DNA of 64,000 bases, from positions 504,576-568,575 of the forward strand of contig CAWHYW010000022.1 of assembly GCA_963833675.1 (NCBI GenBank), in the 5' to 3' direction. A model generated the notes under the pieces. It searched no databases. It was given only the letters and a program-made list of their open reading frames with translations, and had not been told where the DNA came from. Position numbers and translations under genes: made by a program. The stretch is from DASQDN01 sp963833675 (GTDB lineage Bacteria > Acidobacteriota > Terriglobia > Bryobacterales > Bryobacteraceae). This document shows, piece by piece, positions 1-10,704 of the stretch (position 1 is its first letter; every line of letters begins with the position of its first letter).

Positions 1-1252
1 GAGTGGGGCGTCGAATTCGATCGTGAAGGAACCAAGCTTCTGTTCGCGCTGGAGGGAGCCCATAGCCGGAATCGTGTTCTTCATTCGCACGGCGATTCAA
101 CCGGCCGGGAAATCGCGCGCACGCTGTATCACAAAGCTGCTTCTCTAACAAGCATCGAATTCCGCAGCTTCGCATCGATCACCGACCTTTCTGGTACATA
201 ACGGCGAGGTGACCGGGGCCGTCGCCTGCGATCGCGAACAACGGCGGCAGGTCGGCATCTATGCGCGGGCAGTGCTTCTTGCCACGGGAGGATTGGGACG
301 CGTATTCAAAGAGACCACAAATCCGGATGTCGCCACGGGCGACGGTGTCGCCACGGCATATCGCGCCGGAGCGGAGATCAGCGACATCGAATTCGTTCAG
401 TTTCATCCGACGGCACTATACGTCCCGAATGCGCCTCGATTCCTGTTGACGGAAGCCCTGCGCGGCGAAGGAGGCAAGCTGCTGAATGCCGTTGGCGAAC
501 CATTCATGTCGCGTTATGACGAAAGAGGGGAACTTGCGCCTCGCGATATCGTATCTCGTTCTATCGTGGCAGAGATGCGGCGAACGAACTCACATGTCTT
601 TCTGGATCTCACCCGCATGGATCCGGCTTTCGTCCGCCGCCGCTTCCCTCGCGTATATGAAACGTGTTTGAAATATGGCGTGGACATAACTGCCGGGCCG
701 GTTCCGGTGCATCCGGCGGCGCACTACGCGATGGGCGGAGTACGAACCGATACTGACGGACGGACAAGCATTCCTCGTCTCTTCGCGGCTGGCGAGGCTG
801 CCTGCTCCGGCGTGCATGGCGCCAATCGCCTCGCAAGCAATTCTCTGCTGGAAGGATTGGTGTTCGGCGCTCGAGCAGGCCAGGTGATGCGCGATTCTAC
901 TGCGAACGTCACTCACGCCGGAGCCATTCCCGAAGCGGAGGTATATCCCGATATCCACGAAAGCAGGGTTCGCCAGATCGGCTGGGAGCAGTGTGGAATT
1001 TCTCGCGATGCCGCCGGATTGCAAAGCGCAATCAAAACCTTGAAAGCGGTTGAATACAAGAACGTCCTTCATCCTACGCGAGAGCATTATGAGCTGCGGA
1101 ATATCCACTCTGTCGCGCTTCTGATAGCTCGCTGCGCGCTGGCGCGTGAGGAGAGTCGTGGCGGTCACTACCGCACCGATTTCCCCGAAAGTCGACGGAA
1201 ATTTCAGAAGCATTCGCACATCGATCGTCGCGCCGAGGTCTCTTTTGCGTAG
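1..1252 (+). CDS. nadB: L-aspartate oxidase NadB, 5'-truncated by window edge, one frameshift
   Basis: FAD-dependent oxidase that converts L-aspartate to iminoaspartate, the first step of de novo NAD synthesis. The window opens inside the gene in frame 1 (about 60 residues including GDSTGREIARTLY). The reading then moves to frame 2 near 185-200, where FLVHNGEVTGAV continues. From 209 onward the rest is open: the flavoprotein motif LLATGGLGRVFKETTNP, the active-site stretch FVQFHPTALY, HYAMGGVRTD, and GEAACSGVHGANRLASNSLLEG with its FAD-contacting residues, then the helical C-terminal domain ending at 1252. Succinate dehydrogenase flavoproteins are related, but the ANRLASNSLLE block and the C-terminal domain fit NadB. 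The frameshift next to a TTT run is probably a sequencing error. The downstream membrane gene overlaps its stop codon. Confidence 0.9.
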
Positions 1253-2519
1253 ACGAAGGCTCGCGCCGACCGATACGCGCCGTGAGTTCGCGCTTCGCGC
1301 TGGGGCCTCATCATGCGTGCTGATGTTGGCTGCTCTCGAGATCACGCAGGTCAGCCCGTGGACAGCGCTTTGGGCCACGCCTGCGATTCTGCTGTCGGCA
1401 ATGCTGATCGCCTGGGCCGCGGAATCGGCCCAATTTTTTATCGCACAGGGCTTTGCGCTGGCGATCCTGGCGTGGCTGCAAACGCTACCGGAATTCGCTG
1501 TAGAAGCCGTACTTGCCTGGAAACAGCAGGTGCCGCTTCTACTCGCAAACCTGACGGGGGCGTTGCGACTGTTGACGGGCCTTGGCTGGCCGATGATTTA
1601 CGCCACGGCCGCCTTCTTTTACCGGCGAAAGAACGGCAGGCCGATGAGGCGCATTCTCCTGGAGACCGAGCATTGCGTCGAAGTGGTGGGCCTGTTCGCT
1701 CCACTTACATACATGACTTACGTGTATTTCAAGGGCTCGTTGAGCGTCTGGGATTCCGCATGGCTGGTTCTGATCTATATCGCCTATTTGTTCGTGTTAA
1801 GCAAGATGCCGCCACAGGAGCACGAGGGCATCGAAGACCTGGATCTGATTCCGCGCAAGGTAGTCACCTCCGGTCCGGCGGTTCGAAACGCATCGATTGC
1901 GGCGCTGTTCATTGTCGGCGGCGCGCTTATTTACTTCACCGCCGAACCTTTCCTCGGTAGTCTTCTCGCGGTTTCTACATTAGTTGGAGTGCCGAGCTTT
2001 GTGTTTGTGCAATGGGTCGCGCCGTTCGTATCCGAGTTTCCGGAAAAGGTGTCCGCGTTCCACTGGGCTCGCACAGTGGAACGAGCGCCGATGGCGCTGA
2101 TGAACATGGTATCGAGCAATATCAATCAGTGGACATTGCTGACCGCGATGTTGCCCCTGGTCTACTCGATGAGCGTGGGCAGTCCTGTAGCAATTGAATT
2201 TGACAATACGCAGAAACTCGAGTTGCTCATGACGTTGGGCCAATCCTTCATTGGAATGATGTTCCTTGTCAACATGAAACTGTCGTGGTGGGAAGCGGCA
2301 GCGCTCTTTGGCCTGTGGGCGATACAGTTCGCGTTCTCACCGGTTCCCCCGGGACCCGGCATCTTTGGATACATCTCGGCGAACATTCACGAATGGGTGA
2401 CCTGGGCCTATCTCGCGTGGTCGGCGGCCGAGGTTGTCCGAACAATGGCAGGAAAGCGAAAGGCGGTGGCCTTTGCATTGTTTGCCCGAATTTGGCGCGC
2501 GCGAGTAATGGCCAGGTAA
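1245..2519 (+). CDS. Na+/Ca2+-exchanger-like integral membrane protein
   Basis: A polytopic membrane protein of about 420 aa with roughly ten hydrophobic segments. Two internally similar blocks, QTLPEFAVEAVLAW and SEFPEKVSAFHWARTVE, each carry a Pro-Glu pair and are each followed by an Asn-rich membrane turn (LLANLTGALRLLTG and NMVSSNINQWTLL). This is the layout of the alpha-1 and alpha-2 repeats of the sodium/calcium exchanger superfamily, where such acidic and Asn residues bind cations. Substrate is inferred only from that fold. An upstream ATG at 1146 would overlap nadB by about 107 bases. I prefer TTG 1245, preceded by GAGG and overlapping the nadB stop; ATG 1323 is a third choice but would cut into the first membrane segment. 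Confidence 0.65.
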   Translation: MRRRRLAPTDTRREFALRAGASSCVLMLAALEITQVSPWTALWATPAILLSAMLIAWAAESAQFFIAQGFALAILAWLQTLPEFAVEAVLAWKQQVPLLLANLTGALRLLTGLGWPMIYATAAFFYRRKNGRPMRRILLETEHCVEVVGLFAPLTYMTYVYFKGSLSVWDSAWLVLIYIAYLFVLSKMPPQEHEGIEDLDLIPRKVVTSGPAVRNASIAALFIVGGALIYFTAEPFLGSLLAVSTLVGVPSFVFVQWVAPFVSEFPEKVSAFHWARTVERAPMALMNMVSSNINQWTLLTAMLPLVYSMSVGSPVAIEFDNTQKLELLMTLGQSFIGMMFLVNMKLSWWEAAALFGLWAIQFAFSPVPPGPGIFGYISANIHEWVTWAYLAWSAAEVVRTMAGKRKAVAFALFARIWRARVMAR

Positions 2520-2548
2520 ACGCCATTGCTACAATGAAGGCGCGCCAG

Positions 2549-3085
2549 ATGCCCCGTATTCGATCCACTACAATCCTGTGTGTGCGTCGTGACAATAAAG
2601 TCGTCATGGCCGGTGACGGCCAAGTCACGATGGGACAGGAAGTCTTGAAAGCGTCAGCGAAAAAACTTCGCAGACTTTATAAAGACCGCGTCATTGCCGG
2701 TTTCGCAGGCTCCACTGCCGACGCGTTTTCGCTTTTCTCCCGCTTTGAAGGCAAGCTCGAACAGCACAATGGTAATCTGCCGCGTAGCGTAGTGGAGCTA
2801 GCGAAGGATTGGCGCACCGACAAAGTGCTGCGTCACCTGGATGCGTTGCTGCTCGTTGCGGATGCCGGCAGCACGTTTATTCTGAGTGGAACTGGAGATG
2901 TGATTGAGCCTGATAATGAAGTCGCGGCAATCGGCTCAGGCGGGCCATTTGCCAAATCGGCGGCAACCGCGTTGGTCGAAAACACTAAGCTTTCCGCGCG
3001 AGAAATCGTCGAGAAGTCGATGCGGATCGCAGGTAAAATTTGTATCTTCACTAACGAGAACATCATCATTGAGGAACTCGGGTAA
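2549..3085 (+). CDS. hslV: ATP-dependent protease peptidase subunit HslV
   Basis: Proteolytic subunit of the HslVU (ClpQY) complex, an N-terminal threonine hydrolase in the cytoplasm. The protein opens with a short propeptide (MPRIRS) followed by TTILCVRRDNKVVMAGDGQVTMG, where the first Thr of TTIL should become the catalytic nucleophile after processing. The rest matches the family through to IFTNENIIIEEL, about 178 aa in all, the usual length. ATG 2549 is chosen because GAAGG lies eight bases upstream; ATG 2534 and longer in-frame extensions lack such a site. hslU follows after 37 bases, so the two are surely co-transcribed. Confidence 0.95.
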   Translation: MPRIRSTTILCVRRDNKVVMAGDGQVTMGQEVLKASAKKLRRLYKDRVIAGFAGSTADAFSLFSRFEGKLEQHNGNLPRSVVELAKDWRTDKVLRHLDALLLVADAGSTFILSGTGDVIEPDNEVAAIGSGGPFAKSAATALVENTKLSAREIVEKSMRIAGKICIFTNENIIIEELG

Positions 3086-3122
3086 TGGGCAGTAGCCCGT
3101 CGCATCCATTGAATTGAGCAGT

Positions 3123-4478
3123 ATGGTCATTTACCTCCCAACTCAGTCCATCGAAGACGTGCCCGCACTCGATGAACTCACTCCTCGTGAAATCGTGCGC
3201 GAGCTCGATAAGTACGTTGTCGGACAAGCTGAGGCTAAGCGGGCCGTTGCTGTAGCGCTTCGCAATCGGGTTCGGCGTCAGAAACTCGATCCCGACATGG
3301 CGGAAGATGTAATGCCGAAAAACATCCTCATGATCGGGCCCACGGGTGTCGGCAAAACGGAGATTGCGCGCCGCCTCGCAAAGCTTGCGAACTCGCCGTT
3401 TCTAAAAGTGGAGGCAAGCAAGTTCACCGAAGTGGGTTATGTCGGCCGCGATGTGGAAGCGATGATTCGCGACCTCGTAGACATAGCGATCGACATGGTT
3501 CGTGAGCAGCGATTGGAAGAGGTCGCGGAACGTGCCGAGCGGAACGCGGAAGAGCGCCTTCTCGATCTGCTGATGCCTCCGCAGCAGGAGGCTTCGGAAT
3601 CAAACGAACGCACGCGCGAGAAACTTCGAGAACGGCTTCGTGCCGGAAAGCTCGACGAAAAAGTGGTCGAACTCGATGTAAAGGAGCGTATCCCTGCATT
3701 CGAACTCACCGCCAATGGGATCGAAGAGATGGACATCAACCTCCGCGATGTCCTTCCTGGGCTATTCGGCAATCGCACGAAGAAGCGCAACATGCGCGTC
3801 AGTGAAGCGATCGAATACCTGATTCAGGAAGAAGAGCAGAAGCTCATCGACATGGACCAGGTAACGCGAATCGCCCTCGAGCGCGTAGAACGCAGCGGCA
3901 TTATCTTCCTGGACGAGATCGATAAAATCGCGGGGCGTGAGGGTGGGCACGGACCCGACGTCAGCCGTGAGGGAGTACAACGCGACATATTGCCAATCGT
4001 CGAGGGAACAACAGTTAACACGCGGCACGGCTTCGTACGCACAGACCACATCCTCTTCATCGCCGCTGGCGCCTTTCACGTCTCCAAGCCTTCCGACCTG
4101 ATTCCTGAGTTGCAGGGGCGCTTTCCGATTCGCGTCGAACTGAAATCGCTCACGACGGATGATTTCATCCGCATCCTGCGTGAGCCCAAGAACGCGCTCA
4201 TCAAGCAGTACACAGCGCTCCTCGAAACCGAAGGAATCAAGCTGGTCTTCACCGAGGATTCGATTCAGGAGATCGCAAAGCTTGCCGCTCAAGTAAACGA
4301 TGCAAACGAAGACATCGGCGCGCGGCGGTTACACACGATCATGGAGAAACTGCTCGAAGAGATCTCCTTCACCGCCCCTGAAATGAAAAAGCGCAGCGTG
4401 CGAATCGACGGGGCTTATGTCCGGCAGCAACTCGCGGATATTGTGAAGGATCAGGATTTGAGCAAATACATTCTCTGA
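3123..4478 (+). CDS. hslU: HslU, ATPase/unfoldase subunit of HslVU
   Basis: AAA+ ATPase that unfolds substrates and feeds them into HslV. Visible are the N-terminal region LTPREIVRELDKYVVGQ, Walker A GPTGVGKT, the pore motif GYVGRD, the family-specific I-domain (roughly residues 110-240, rich in Glu and Arg), Walker B IIFLDEID, and the C-terminal sensor-2 region GARRLHTIMEKLLEE. It ends DLSKYIL, the C-terminal tail that docks into HslV. About 451 aa, normal for the family. ATG 3123 begins MVIYLPTQ; a TTG at 3114 is possible but less likely. The stop codon overlaps the next gene's start (TGATG). Confidence 0.96.
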   Translation: MVIYLPTQSIEDVPALDELTPREIVRELDKYVVGQAEAKRAVAVALRNRVRRQKLDPDMAEDVMPKNILMIGPTGVGKTEIARRLAKLANSPFLKVEASKFTEVGYVGRDVEAMIRDLVDIAIDMVREQRLEEVAERAERNAEERLLDLLMPPQQEASESNERTREKLRERLRAGKLDEKVVELDVKERIPAFELTANGIEEMDINLRDVLPGLFGNRTKKRNMRVSEAIEYLIQEEEQKLIDMDQVTRIALERVERSGIIFLDEIDKIAGREGGHGPDVSREGVQRDILPIVEGTTVNTRHGFVRTDHILFIAAGAFHVSKPSDLIPELQGRFPIRVELKSLTTDDFIRILREPKNALIKQYTALLETEGIKLVFTEDSIQEIAKLAAQVNDANEDIGARRLHTIMEKLLEEISFTAPEMKKRSVRIDGAYVRQQLADIVKDQDLSKYIL

Positions 4479-5377
4479 TGCGGTCTGTCCTGCTAGCGGC
4501 GGCGGTAGCCGCGCTCTGCGGATGCGGATATGTGGGCGATCCGCTTCCACCTGCGCTCAACATTCCAGTTCCGGTCAGCGATCTTCGAGTGATCCAGCGC
4601 GCCGACAAACTCGTTCTGGATTTCACTGCGCCGGCACTCACCACGGAACAGGTTGCGCTTCGCACCCTGTCGGGGCTGGACGTCCAAGTTGGTGATCAGG
4701 TCATCGCGGCCGAAGTCCCGAACCCCGGAGCGCCAACGCATATCGAGATACCGGCCCGGTCCTGGTTCGGCCAGGAAGTCGGAATTCGCGTCGTACTGAC
4801 CGGTCCCAAAGGAAGGCGCTCCAGCACATCGAATCTCGTTGCAATTCGTGTTTTGGAACCTCTGCAATCACCGACCCGCGTGAAGGCCGAGTCCCACCCC
4901 GAGGGAGTGCGCGTCAGTTGGACCGAAGCCGATCCCCGCGCCAAGAGCTTTCGCGTAAGCCGCATACCGGAAGCGAGCGCTGTCGTTGAGAAGCCCGAAT
5001 ACATCGACCGTGCGGTCGAGCTAGGTAAGGAATATAAATATTCGGTGGTAGCCGTGTCGGATGCTTCCGAGAGTCTGGCAAGTGTTGAAGCGTCCGTCGT
5101 TCCGACAGACACTTTTCCGCCAACGACGCCCACAGGACTGACGGCGATCGCCGGCCTGAACACCATCGAACTCGCCTGGGAGCGCAGCCCGGAACCGGAC
5201 ACAAAAAACTATCGTGTGTTCCGTGATGATCAACTCCTTGCAGCTGACATAGAAGCTCCCGCTTTCAGCGACAAGCAGGTCCGCAGCGGCCAAAAATATC
5301 GGTACGCTGTGAGTGCCCTCGATCAGCCGGGGAACGAGAGCGCTCGTTCCGCTGTTGTCGAAATCACCGCTCCTTAA
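4478..5377 (+). CDS. Fibronectin type III-like lipoprotein
   Basis: Predicted envelope lipoprotein of 299 aa. The N-terminus (MRSVLLAAAVAALCGC) is a type II signal peptide whose lipobox LCGC puts the acylated Cys at about residue 16. The mature part has an N-terminal beta-rich region and two FN3-like repeats. Each has the expected core: SPTRVKAESHPEGVRVSW with YKYSVVAVSD, then TPTGLTAIAGLNTIELAW with YRYAVSALDQPGNES. Function is not known; such modules usually bind partners in the periplasm. The start overlaps the hslU stop by one base, suggesting translational coupling, although there is no obvious functional link to HslVU. Confidence 0.75.
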   Translation: MRSVLLAAAVAALCGCGYVGDPLPPALNIPVPVSDLRVIQRADKLVLDFTAPALTTEQVALRTLSGLDVQVGDQVIAAEVPNPGAPTHIEIPARSWFGQEVGIRVVLTGPKGRRSSTSNLVAIRVLEPLQSPTRVKAESHPEGVRVSWTEADPRAKSFRVSRIPEASAVVEKPEYIDRAVELGKEYKYSVVAVSDASESLASVEASVVPTDTFPPTTPTGLTAIAGLNTIELAWERSPEPDTKNYRVFRDDQLLAADIEAPAFSDKQVRSGQKYRYAVSALDQPGNESARSAVVEITAP

Positions 5378-5441
5378 GATTTTCACGCCCGCACAAGAAA
5401 AAAAGCAAACCGAGGAGTAGGATCGGTCGTACCTAGTTTTG

Positions 5442-7953
5442 ATGACGGGATTTACTTTCGACGTCAAGTACGCCGTTCGCGCCCTGATGCGCACTCCGAT
5501 GCTGACCGGCGTTGCGATCCTTTCGCTGGCTCTTGGAATCGGAGCGAATACGGCGATTTTCACCCTTCTTGATCAGCTCCTGCTGCGTCTCCTTCCGGTT
5601 TCGAGACCGGAGGAACTCGTGATGATCTGGTCCACCGGCCCCCACCTGGGAAACAACAATGGCGCCCGGGCGGCATCGTATCCGATGTATCAGGACTTCT
5701 CGCAAAAGGCGGAGGCTTTCGACTACGTCTTTTGCCGCTATTTGACGCCTCTGGCTGTCACCTTCGATAGAACCACGGAACGAGCCGAGGCGGAACTCGT
5801 CTCTGGCAATTACTTCCAAGCCTTATCGGTGGCCCCGGCAATCGGCCGAGTGTTCTCGCCGCAGGAGGATGACCGAAACTACAAAGGTCATCCGGTTGTC
5901 GTGCTCAGCCACAACTATTGGGTAGAGCGCTTCCATGCGGATCGCTCGATTGTGGGAAAGAAGATTTTGGTGAACAACTATCCCATGACGATTGTCGGTG
6001 TGTCTGCGCCTGGATTCGTAGGCCTCGATCCATCACGTGCGCCTAACCTCCGCATTCCCATTCAGATGAAACCTCTAATGACGCCTGGATGGGACGAACT
6101 AGGTAACCGGCGGAGTCAGTGGATCCAGATGTTCGGCCGGATGAAACCAGGTTACACGGTCGACTCCGCCAGAGCGTCCTTGCAGCCGCTGTTCAGATCA
6201 ATCCTTGAACATGAGCTCACACTCGAGAGCATGCGTAAGACGTCCGCATATAGCCGCGCGAGATTCCTTGAACGCAACGTGCGCGTCGAACCAGCGGCAA
6301 CGGGATACTCTCAGATGCGGGAACGATTCCGGACGGCGCTGATCGGTACTCATGTGCATGGTCGGACTCGTCCTCGTGATTGCTTGCTTTAATGTTGCGA
6401 ATCTGTTGATTGCTCGGGCTGTCGCGCGACGCAAGGAGATTGCAGTGCGCCTCGCGATGGGGGCGGCACGTGGCCAATTGCTGAGGCAATTACTGGTCGA
6501 AAGCCTGCTTCTCTCAATCGCCGGCGGCGTTTTAGGCTTGCTGCTGTCCGTCTGGACGATTCGCGGCCTGCTCAGCTTCCTGCCCTCTGATGGAGTTACG
6601 CAAAGTCTGCGAGCCGAACCCGATATGCGGATTCTTCTATTCAACTTCGTCCTTGCAACGGCGACCGGTGTTCTGTTTGGACTCGCGCCTGCGATGCAAT
6701 CGATGCGGCTGGATCTCTGGACTACCTTGAAAGATGTCGCCGGCGCTCTGGCAGGAGCCGGATCGTCAGTCCGATTCCGAAAGGCATTGGTGACCGGTCA
6801 AGTGGCTCTGTCGTTTCTCCTGCTCGCCGGGGCAGGGTTGTTCGTAAAGAGTCTGGGCAATCTCAAGAATCTGGATACCGGCTTTCATCGTATGGACAAC
6901 CTCGTCGTGTTCCAGGTAGACCCGGCGCTTAGCGGCTATGCCGGACAGCAGCGGAAACAATTCTTGAAAAACGTTCTGGAACAATTGCGAGCGCTACCGG
7001 GTGTCACGGCGGCGAGTTATGCGACGATCTCTCTACTCGCAGGAGGCGAATGGGACTCCTCCATGTCAGTTGAGGGACATCAGAACAAAGATGGCGAAGA
7101 TATCCAGGCGTACATGAATGCTCTCTCTCCGGGATATTTCCAGGCCATGGGTGTACCGATCCTTGCGGGACGAGATTTCGACAGCCGTGATGAAGGCGAG
7201 AAGATGACGGCGATTATCGTGAACCGCAAATTCGCGGAACACTTCTTTGGCAGTGTCGACAAAGCGATTGGACGGCACACCGGATTCGGCGGGGCCCCCG
7301 ACACGAAGCTCGAAATGGAGATTATCGGCGTTGTAGAGAACTCGTTGTACGAAGGCCCACGGGAGGGTGTACACCGGCAGGCGTTTGTCGCGGATATGCA
7401 GAGCACGTTTCCCGCGTCGGCCACGTTCTATATTCGGACCTCGGTTCCATCCAGCGCAATGTTCGGCACAATCCGGCAGACCATCAAAGGAATCAATTCC
7501 TCGATGCCTGTCTTTGGCATGAAGACTCTTGAAAATCAACTCGATCAAACGTTGAGCACAGAGCGGCTGGTGGCGGTGCTGTCTACGGCATTCGGCGTTT
7601 TGGCCACCCTGCTCGCTGCCATAGGACTGTATGGCGTAATGGCTTTCGTAGTCGCAAACCGCACGCGGGAGATTGGCCTTCGAATGGCGCTGGGAGCGCA
7701 GCAGTCGTCGGTAGCGTGGCTCGTCATGCGCGAGGTCTTGATGCTGCTGGGTATCGGGCTCGTGGTCGGAGTACCCGTCGCATACGGTCTCAGCGGATAC
7801 GTTTCGACGCAACTGTTCAACGTTACGCCCGTCGATGCATGGACGGCGCTGTCCGCCATTTGTGTCTTAGCGACGATTGCAATTGCTGCGGGATTTGTTC
7901 CGGCTCGGCGGGCAACCTCGGTCGATCCGATCAAGGCTCTACGTTACGAATAA
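5442..7953 (+). CDS. MacB/FtsX-type ABC transporter permease (acidobacterial long form), frameshifted
   Basis: Large permease of about 838 aa of the kind abundant in Acidobacteriota. An N-terminal membrane segment (MLTGVAILSLALGIGANTAI) precedes a MacB-like periplasmic core. A first FtsX membrane block (VLVIACFNVANLLIARA, EIAVRLAMGAARGQLLRQLL) leads to a second periplasmic core and a second FtsX block (LAAIGLYGVMAFVVANRT, EIGLRMALGAQQSSV), ending FVPARRATSVDPIKALRYE. No ATPase gene lies next to it. The reading frame breaks once near 6345: upstream reads RTALIGTHVHG, downstream LMCMVGLVLVIAC, so a one-base indel explains both halves. Substrate is unknown. ATG 5442 is used; the nearest purine-rich stretch (about 5412) is too far to be a convincing ribosome site. 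Confidence 0.85.
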
Positions 7954-7962
7954 GTGGGGAAT

Positions 7963-7988
7963 CGGGGCTCAGCGAACGCCGAGCCCCG
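7963..7988. terminator. Candidate bidirectional terminator hairpin
   Basis: A perfect 8-bp inverted repeat (CGGGGCTC at 7963-7970, GAGCCCCG at 7981-7988) with a 10-base loop lies between the convergent ends of the permease gene (7953) and rng (7996). There is no strong T-run on either side, so termination is inferred from position and stem only. Confidence 0.5.
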
Positions 7989-7995
7989 CGAAAGA

Positions 7996-10460
7996 CTAAA
8001 CAGCCAGATCGAACTTCTCGGGATGCAGCATCGGGTCGCTTTTCACGACGACCGGGCGACCGACAATCGATTCCAGCTCTTCCAGATAATCGTTGCTATT
8101 CGACTTCAGGAACTTGGCAACATCCGGATGGGTCCGCACGACAACGTTCTTGCCATCGACATTCGGCCGCATCTTGACGGCTTCCTGCAAGATCTCGCCA
8201 ACCACCGTTGTGACGCTCTTCGTGTAGCCGGCGCCCTCGCAGTCGGGCACGGCGCGCATAACGATCGTTCGAGACTCTGCTTCACCCGCTTACGAGTAAT
8301 CGCGACCAGTCCAAAATCGTTGAACTGCAGAATCTTGTATGGCGCGCGATCGAACGCATCGCTTCTTCTAGCGCCTGCATCACCTTCTGGCGATTCTTGC
8401 GCTCGTCCATGTCGATGAAGTCGACAACGATGATTCCGCCCAGATCGCGCAGCCGTATCTGTCGCACGATTTCTTTCACAGCTTCGGTGTTCGTCTTGGT
8501 GATCGTATCTTCCAGCCGGTTCGACTTGCCCACAAATTTGCCGGTGTTGACATCGATCGCCACCAGAGCTTCGGTCTGATTAATGACGATATAACCGCCG
8601 GACTTCAGCCAGACCTTCGGACGCAAAGCCTTCTCGATCTCGCCCGTGATTCCGAAGAAATCGAAGATCGGAGCCGACCGCGTGTACATCTTCACTCGAC
8701 CGACCAGCGCAGGCTGGAACCGTTGCATGAAGCGTACCGTGCTCTCATAGACGTCTTCGTTGTCCACCCATATCGTCTTGTACATATCGCTCAACTGATC
8801 TCGAAGGATCCGCTGAACGATCTCGAGATCGTGATGCAGCAGCACCGGCGCGGGCTTCTTTTCCGCCTTCTGCCGGATGTCCAGCCAGAGATTGTAGAGA
8901 TACGCCATGTCGGCGCCGATCTCTTCATCGGTCTGGCCCTCACCGGCCGTGCGCACGATAAAGCCACCGGTGATCCCCTGCCTGTGCAGTTGCAGAATGC
9001 GCTTCAGCCGCTGACGTTCTTCGTCGCTGGCGATCTTTCGCGAGACACCCATGTGCTCGACCGTCGGCATGTAGACGACATACCGCCCCGGCAGGGCGAT
9101 GTGCGAGGTGATGCGTGCGCCCTTCTGCCCGAGAGGCTCTTTCGCGATTTGAACGATGATCTCCTGTCCTTCTTTCAGAAGGTCAGTGATCGAGGGCAGC
9201 GTTGAGGATTTACGATCCTCGGAGATTTCCTGCTGAGGCGCGCGAACTTCACGCTCAGGGGCCTGGTTGGTTGCACGCTCCCCTTGGCTGCGCTCGCCGG
9301 CACGATCGCCTCCTCGTCCGCGGCGCCTCATGCGGCGCGATGAGCGATGTTGATAACGATTACCCTGTTCGCGAACACTAGCCTGCAGCGGCTGATCGGG
9401 ATTGGGTTCTTCGACGGCGGCAACGCTTTTTCGGTGTCGGTTGGAGGCTCTTCAACCGGGGCTTCGTCGTCTCTTCCTCCTCTTCCTCGATCGCTTCTAC
9501 ATCGATACCGGCAGCAGATGCAGACTCAACGGATTCATCCTGAAACTCCGGCTGCAGACATTACGGGAGTCGTAAAGAAAGCCGAATCCGGGAATGCTGC
9601 TGCGACTACCTCCGGAGCAGCCGGCAGAGGCTCAGGCTCTTGATCTTCCAACTCGAATGGTTCGAGAGGCCCATTTCAACAGTATCGAGTTGGCCGGCGG
9701 CAAACCGCTCCTCTTCGAGTGACTCTCCAGAGATATCCTCCGCGATCGGCGCATCCGGATCATCGGGCTGCAGACAACAGGCTCGACCTCCTGCCCGTAG
9801 GTTTCCCCGTCGGTTTCCGAAGGCGCGCGGCCGCTATACTTCGCAAGTGATTCACCTGGAAGCAAAAATACCTCTTCCGCCGCCGCCTCAGGCTCCTCAT
9901 CTACCGGAGCACTTGGTTCAGCGGAAGCGGGAGTGGCGGTTAAATCGGAGGCATACTTCGAATCTGGAAACCCTCTACCACGGGTCCGCCGGCGCCGGCC
10001 GCGACGACCACGCCTTTCGCGTTGCTCCCGGGGTGATTGTTCCCTGGACTGACCCAGCTTCGACGGGCGGCTCTGGTTCTTCGGCAGCAGGCGTCTCGAC
10101 CTCTGCGATTTCCTCTGCTGCCGGTGGCTGCGCGTCGACGATGGGCTGTGGCGCTTGGATCGGTTCCGAACGAGGGTGTCCCTGCGAAGACTTGGCCGGT
10201 TTGGTTTCGATCCGGTCGTATTCTTCGCCGTTCTCCTCGAAGAAGTCCGACACATACAGGAATGTGTCTCGATCCAGACCGAGATCGACAAACGCCGACT
10301 GCATTCCAGGAAGAACCCGTGTGACTCTCCCCTTATGAATACTACCGGCGAGAGAATACTCATTCGCGCGTTGAAAATAAATCTCGACCAACTGGTCGTC
10401 TTCCATGATCGCCACCCGCGTTTCGTGGTGGCTGGAAGAAATTACAAGCTCCTTACTCAT
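7996..10460 (-). CDS. rng: Ribonuclease G/E family endoribonuclease, several frameshifts
   Basis: Single-strand-specific endoribonuclease for rRNA and mRNA processing. The N-terminus (MSKELVISSSHHETRVAIM) begins the S1/RNase-H-like region. The S1 part GSIHKGRVTRVLPGMQSAFVDLG is then interrupted by roughly 1 kb of low-complexity coding sequence rich in Pro, Glu and Arg before the domain resumes at KEGQEIIVQIAKE near 9190. Catalytic Mg2+-binding aspartates are visible in LVAIDVNTGKF and GGIIVVDFIDM. The Zn-link Cys-Pro-x-Cys and the C-terminal domain follow. Frame changes occur near 8247, 8350 and at several points in 9340-9975; the sequence otherwise matches the family end to end. ATG 10460 has GGAG just upstream. 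It is the last gene of the mreB-to-rng unit. Confidence 0.85.
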
Positions 10461-10704
10461 TCCATCTCCCGAGTTACGCCGAGAGACGACCATCTAAAGG
10501 CCAGAGGAAGGTAGTTTGGATTGTCGCGCCAAAAAACGTGCGCGGATTACGCTTAAACAGAGGGCATGGTTCGTTCTCAAACCAAACACCCGCATAAAAC
10601 CGTTTTTATCTATTCATCGCCGGCGAACGACGCCACGCACGATGAACAGGATTCCAAAACCCGACCAAACCTCAATAACCTGGCTAGATCGACATCCCGG
10701 TCGA

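Noticed and set aside
5439..7953. Permease as two separate genes
   Set aside because: The halves align end to end as one known protein layout; the break lies inside a membrane segment.
9347..10338. Plus-strand open frames of up to 232 aa opposite rng
   Set aside because: They are antisense to the low-complexity region of the RNase gene; residue composition mirrors the GC-rich Pro/Arg coding strand.
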